From assembly GCA_032718475.1 (NCBI GenBank), contig JAUCBJ010001230.1, positions 1-43,349 on the forward strand: DNA of 43,349 bases, written 5' to 3'. This DNA comes from Nemertoderma westbladi. Taxonomy: Eukaryota > Xenacoelomorpha > Nemertodermatida > Nemertodermatidae. Below, piece by piece: positions 39,701-43,349 of the stretch (positions within the stretch are counted from its first letter, which is position 1; every line of letters begins with the position of its first letter). A program made the position numbers and the translations under genes. Under the pieces are notes generated by a model, which ran no database searches, was not told the DNA's origin, and was given only the letters and a program-made list of their open reading frames with translations.

Positions 39701-42700
39701 GTAACGAGGGGTAGGGGATCGCTTGTAACGAGGGGTAGGGGATCGCTTGTAACGAGGGGTAGGGGATCGCTTGTAACAAGGGGTAGGGGATCGCTTGTAA
39801 TGAGGGGTAGGGGATCGCTTGTAACGAGGGGTAGGGGATTGCTTGTAACGAGGGGTAGGGGATCGCTTGTAACGAGGGGTAGGGGATCGCTTGTAACGAG
39901 GGGTAGGGGATCGCTTGTAACAGCCTGTTTTAACGAGGGGTAGGGGATCGCTTGTAACGAGGGGTAGGGGATCGCTTGTAACGAGGGGTAGGGGATCGCT
40001 TGTAACGAGGGGTAGGGGATCGCTTGTAACGAGGGGTAGGGGATCGCTTGTAACGAGGGGTAGGGGATCGCTTGTAACGAGGGGTAGGGGATCGCTTGTA
40101 ACGAGGGGTAGGGGATCGCTTGTAACGAGGGGTAGGGGATCGCTTGTAACAGGTGTTTTAACGAGGGTAGGGGATCGCTTGTAACGAGGGGTAGGGGATC
40201 GCTTGTAACGAGGGGTAGGGGATCGCTTGTAACGAGTGGTAGGGGATCGCTTGTAACGAGGGGTAGGGGATCGCTTGTAACGAGGGGTAGGGGATCGCTT
40301 GTAACGAGGGGTAGGGGATCGCTTGTAACAGTGTTTTAACGAGGGTAGGGGATCGCTTGTAACGAGGGGTAGGGGATCGCTTGTAACGAGGGGTAGGGGA
40401 TCGCTTGTAACGAGGGGTAGGGGATCGCTTGTAACGAGGGGTAGGGGATCGCTTGTAACGAGGGGTAGGGGATCGCTTGTAACGAGGGGTAGGGGATCGC
40501 TTGTAACGAGGGGTAGGGGATCGCTTGTAACAGCTGTTTTAACGAGGGTAGGGGATCGCTTGTAACGAGGGGTAGGGGATCGCTTGTAACGAGGGGTAGG
40601 GGATCGCTTGTATCGAGGGGTAGGGGATCGCTTGTAACAGCCTGTTTTAACGAGGGGTAGGGGATCGCTTGTAACGAGGGGTAGGGGATCGCTTGTAACG
40701 AGGGGTAGGGGATCGCTTGTAACGAGGGGTAGGGGATCGCTTGTAACGAGGGGTAGGGGATCGCTTGTAACGAGGGGTAGGGGATCGCTTGTAACGAGGG
40801 GTAGGGGATCGCTTGTAACGAGGGGTAGGGGATCGCTTGTAACGAGGGGTAGGGGATCGCTTGTAACGAGGGGTAGGGGATCGCTTGTAACGAGGGGTAG
40901 GGGATCGCTTGTAACGAAGGGGTAGGGGATCGCTTGTAACAGCTGTTTTAACGAGGGGTAGGGGATCGCTTGTAACGAGGGGTAGGGGATCGCTTGTAAC
41001 AGCCTGTTGTAACGAGGGGTAGGGGATCGCTTGTAACGAGGGGTAGGGGATCGCTTGTAACGAGGGGTAGGGGATCGCTTGTAACAGCCTGTTTTAACGA
41101 GGGGTAGGGGATCGCTTGTAACGAGGGGTAGGGGATCGCTTGTAACGAGGGGTAGGGGATCGCTTGTAACGAGGGGTAGGGGATCGCTTGTAACGAGGGG
41201 TAGGGGATCGCTTGTAACGAGGGGTAGGGGATCGCTTGTAACGAGGGGTAGGGGATCGCTTGTAACGAGGGGTAGGGGATCGCTTGTAACAGGGGTAGGG
41301 GATCGCTTGTAACGAGGGGTAGGGGATCGCTTGTAACGAGGGGTAGGGGATGCTTGTAACGAAGGGTAGGGGATCGCTTGTAACGAGGGGTAGGGGATCG
41401 CTTGTAACGAGGGGTAGGGGATCGCTTGTAACAGCCTGTTTTAACGAGGGGTAGGGGATCGCTTGTAACGAGGGGTAGGGGATCGCTTGTAACGAGGGGT
41501 AGGGGATCGCTTGTAACGAGGGGAGGGGATCGCTTGTAACAGCCTGTAACGGGGGTAGGGGATCGCTTGTAACGAGGGGTAGGGGATCGCTTGTAACGAG
41601 GGGTAGGGGATCGCTTGTAACGAGGGGTAGGGGATCGCTTGTAACAGCCTGTTTTAACGAGGGGTAGGGGATCGCTTGTAACGAGGGGTAGGGGATCGCT
41701 TGTAACGAGGGGTAGGGGATCGCTTGTAACAGCTGTTTTAACGAGGGGTAGGGGATCGCTTGTAACGAGGGGTAGGGGATCGCTTGTAACGAGGGGTAGG
41801 GGATCGCTTGTAACGAGGGGTAGGGGATCGCTTGTAACAGCTGTTTTAACGAGGGGTAGGGGATCGCTTGTAACAGCTGTTTTAACGAGGGGTAGGGGAT
41901 CGCTTGTAACGAGGGGTAGGGGATCGCTTGTAACGAGGGGTAGGGGATCGCTTGTAACGAGGGGTAGGGGATCGCTTGTAACAGCTGTTTTAACGAGGGG
42001 TAGGGGATCGCTTGTAACGAGGGGTAGGGGATCGCTTGTAACGAGGGGTAGGGGATCGCTTGTAACGAGGGGTAGGGGATCGCTTGTAACGAGGGGTAGG
42101 GGATCGCTTGTAACGAGGGGTAGGGGATCGCTTGTAACGAGGGGTAGGGGATCGCTTGTAACGAGGGGTAGGGGATCGCTTGTAACGAGGGGTAGGGGAT
42201 CGCTTGTAACAGCTGTTTTAACGAGGGGTAGGGGATCGCTTGTAACAGCTGTTTTAACGAGGGGTAGGGGATCGCTTGTAACGAGGGGTAGGGGATCGCT
42301 TGTAACGAGGGGTAGGGGATCGCTTGTAACGAGGGGTAGGGGATCGCTTGTAACGAGGGGTAGGGGATCGCTTGTAACGAGGGGTAGGGGATCGCTTGTA
42401 ACAGCTGTTTTAACGAGGGGTAGGGGATCGCTTGTAACAGCTGTTTTAACGAAGGGTAGGGGATCGCTTGTAACGAGGGGTAGGGGATCGCTTGTAACAG
42501 CTGTTTAACGAGGGGTAGGGGATCGCTTGTAACGAGGGGTAGGGGATCGCTTGTAACGAGGGGTAGGGGATCGCTTGTAACAGCTGTTTTAACGAGGGGT
42601 AGGGGATCGCTTGTAACGAGGGGTAGGGGATCGCTTGTAACGAGGGGTAGGGGATCGCTTGTAACGAGGGGTAGGGGATCGCTTGTAACGAGGGGTAGGG

Positions 42701-43349
42701 GATCGCTTGTAACGAGGGGTAGGGGATCGCTTGTAACAGCTGTTTTAACGAAGGGTAGGGGATCGCTTGTAACGAGGGGTAGGGGATCGCTTGTAACGAG
42801 GGGTAGGGATCGCTTGTAACGAGGGGTAGGGGATCGCTTGTAACGAGGGGTAGGGGATCGCTTGTAACGAGGGGTAGGGGATCGCTTGTAACAGCCTGTT
42901 TTAACGAGGGGTAGGGGATCGCTTGTAACGAGGGGTAGGGGATCGCTTGTAACGAGGGGTAGGGGATCGCTTGTATCGAGGGGTAGGGGATCGCTTGTAA
43001 CAGCTGTTTTAACGAGGGGTAGGGGATCGCTTGTAACGAGGGGTAGGGGATCGCTTGTAACGAGGGGTAGGGGATCGCTTGTAACGAGGGGTAGGGGATC
43101 GCTTGTAACGAGGGGTAGGGGATCGCTTGTAACGAAGGGGTAGGGGATCGCTTGTAACGAGGGGTAGGGGATCGCTTGTAACGAGGGGTAGGGATGCTTG
43201 TAACGAGGGGTAGGGGATCGCTTGTAACGAGGGGTAGGGGATCGCTTGTAACGAGGGGTAGGGGATCGCTTGTAACAGCTGTTTTAACGAGGGGTAGGGG
43301 ATCGCTTGTAACAGCCTGTTTTAACGAGGGGTAGGGGATCGCTTGTAAC
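33740..43349 (+). repeat. Compound 24-bp minisatellite with 12/13-bp spacers, over 9.6 kb
   Basis: Basic unit A is 24 bp: CGAGGGGTAGGGGATCGC then TTGTAA. It is punctuated by spacer B, CAGCTGTTTTAA (12 bp), or B', CAGCCTGTTTTAA or CAGCCTGTTTGAA (13 bp). Spacer density varies by domain: sparse B' at 34100-34700; B after nearly every A in much of 35700-38900; sparse again from 39400. Local higher-order units of 109 bp occur (A4 plus B' near 34287-34505; AB-AB-AB' near 38626-38844). The array begins with a partial B' end (GTTTGAA) and runs off the window edge. A and B are multiples of 3, so 8-residue (RGRGSLVT plus; LQAIPYPS minus) and 4-residue blocks stay in frame; I do not consider these genes. 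Confidence 0.97.

Noticed and set aside
33740-43349. RGRGSLVT and LQAIPYPS repeat proteins
   Set aside because: A 24-bp unit keeps frames open on both strands; the 13-bp spacers and indels break every frame repeatedly.
33740-43349. CRISPR array or telomeric repeat
   Set aside because: The spacers are themselves repeated and not unique, the host is an animal, and the unit is not a TTAGGG-type telomere repeat.

Overview
This window is metazoan nuclear DNA, probably from a marine invertebrate, but I cannot name the species. The evidence is an animal-specific coiled-coil gene of the MCC family, a CARD-bearing caspase, tRNA-derived SINEs, LINE fragments, Tigger/pogo-type and hAT-like DNA transposons, and no operons or bacterial gene spacing. 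Gene density is very low: two convincing host genes in 43 kb. Minisatellites cover about a third of the window, and nested transposon debris fills most of the rest.

Layout. 1-5600: non-coding DNA with a 928-bp foldback element (727-1654, 8-bp target duplication) and a 1.9-kb inverted-repeat element (3240-5178) that carries a LINE 3' fragment. 5615-7618: a hAT-like non-autonomous element with a perfect 8-bp target duplication and mirror-image 12-bp minisatellites in its two arms. 7923-12585: a dismembered Tigger/pogo-like transposase (N-terminal region, DDE domain, zinc-finger-like C-terminus). It is split by an inverted-repeat element (8340-10280), which itself holds smaller palindromes and two tRNA-like modules, and further interrupted by a reverse LINE fragment and a small MITE. 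13388-13925: a 48-bp tandem repeat interrupted by a tRNA-derived SINE. 14299-16386: an intact, intronless, GC-rich MCC orthologue. 17684-22772: a 23-bp minisatellite, a GTGCACT-rich array, a second hAT-like MITE and a 29-bp minisatellite. 23730-26471: a 5'-truncated LINE inserted in a tandem array, followed by a 53-bp minisatellite. 26472-31048: AT-rich DNA with decayed repeats and a Tc1/mariner remnant. 31049-32590 (minus): an intronless CARD-caspase. 32859-33407: a short inverted-repeat MITE. 33740 to the window end: a 9.6-kb compound minisatellite of 24-bp units punctuated by 12/13-bp spacers.

The two host genes are not an obvious functional pair. MCC-family proteins are PDZ-binding scaffolds in Wnt/NF-kB and polarity signalling; CARD-caspases are initiator proteases of apoptosis or innate signalling. 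Both are single-exon here, although vertebrate relatives have many exons. The most unusual features are the nested mirror-symmetric elements, a short core sequence recurring at least seven times (four copies inside different inverted-repeat elements), a tiny GTAC-flanked palindromic insertion, and the two-letter structure of the terminal minisatellite. All calls are by eye from the sequence; no database search was possible.
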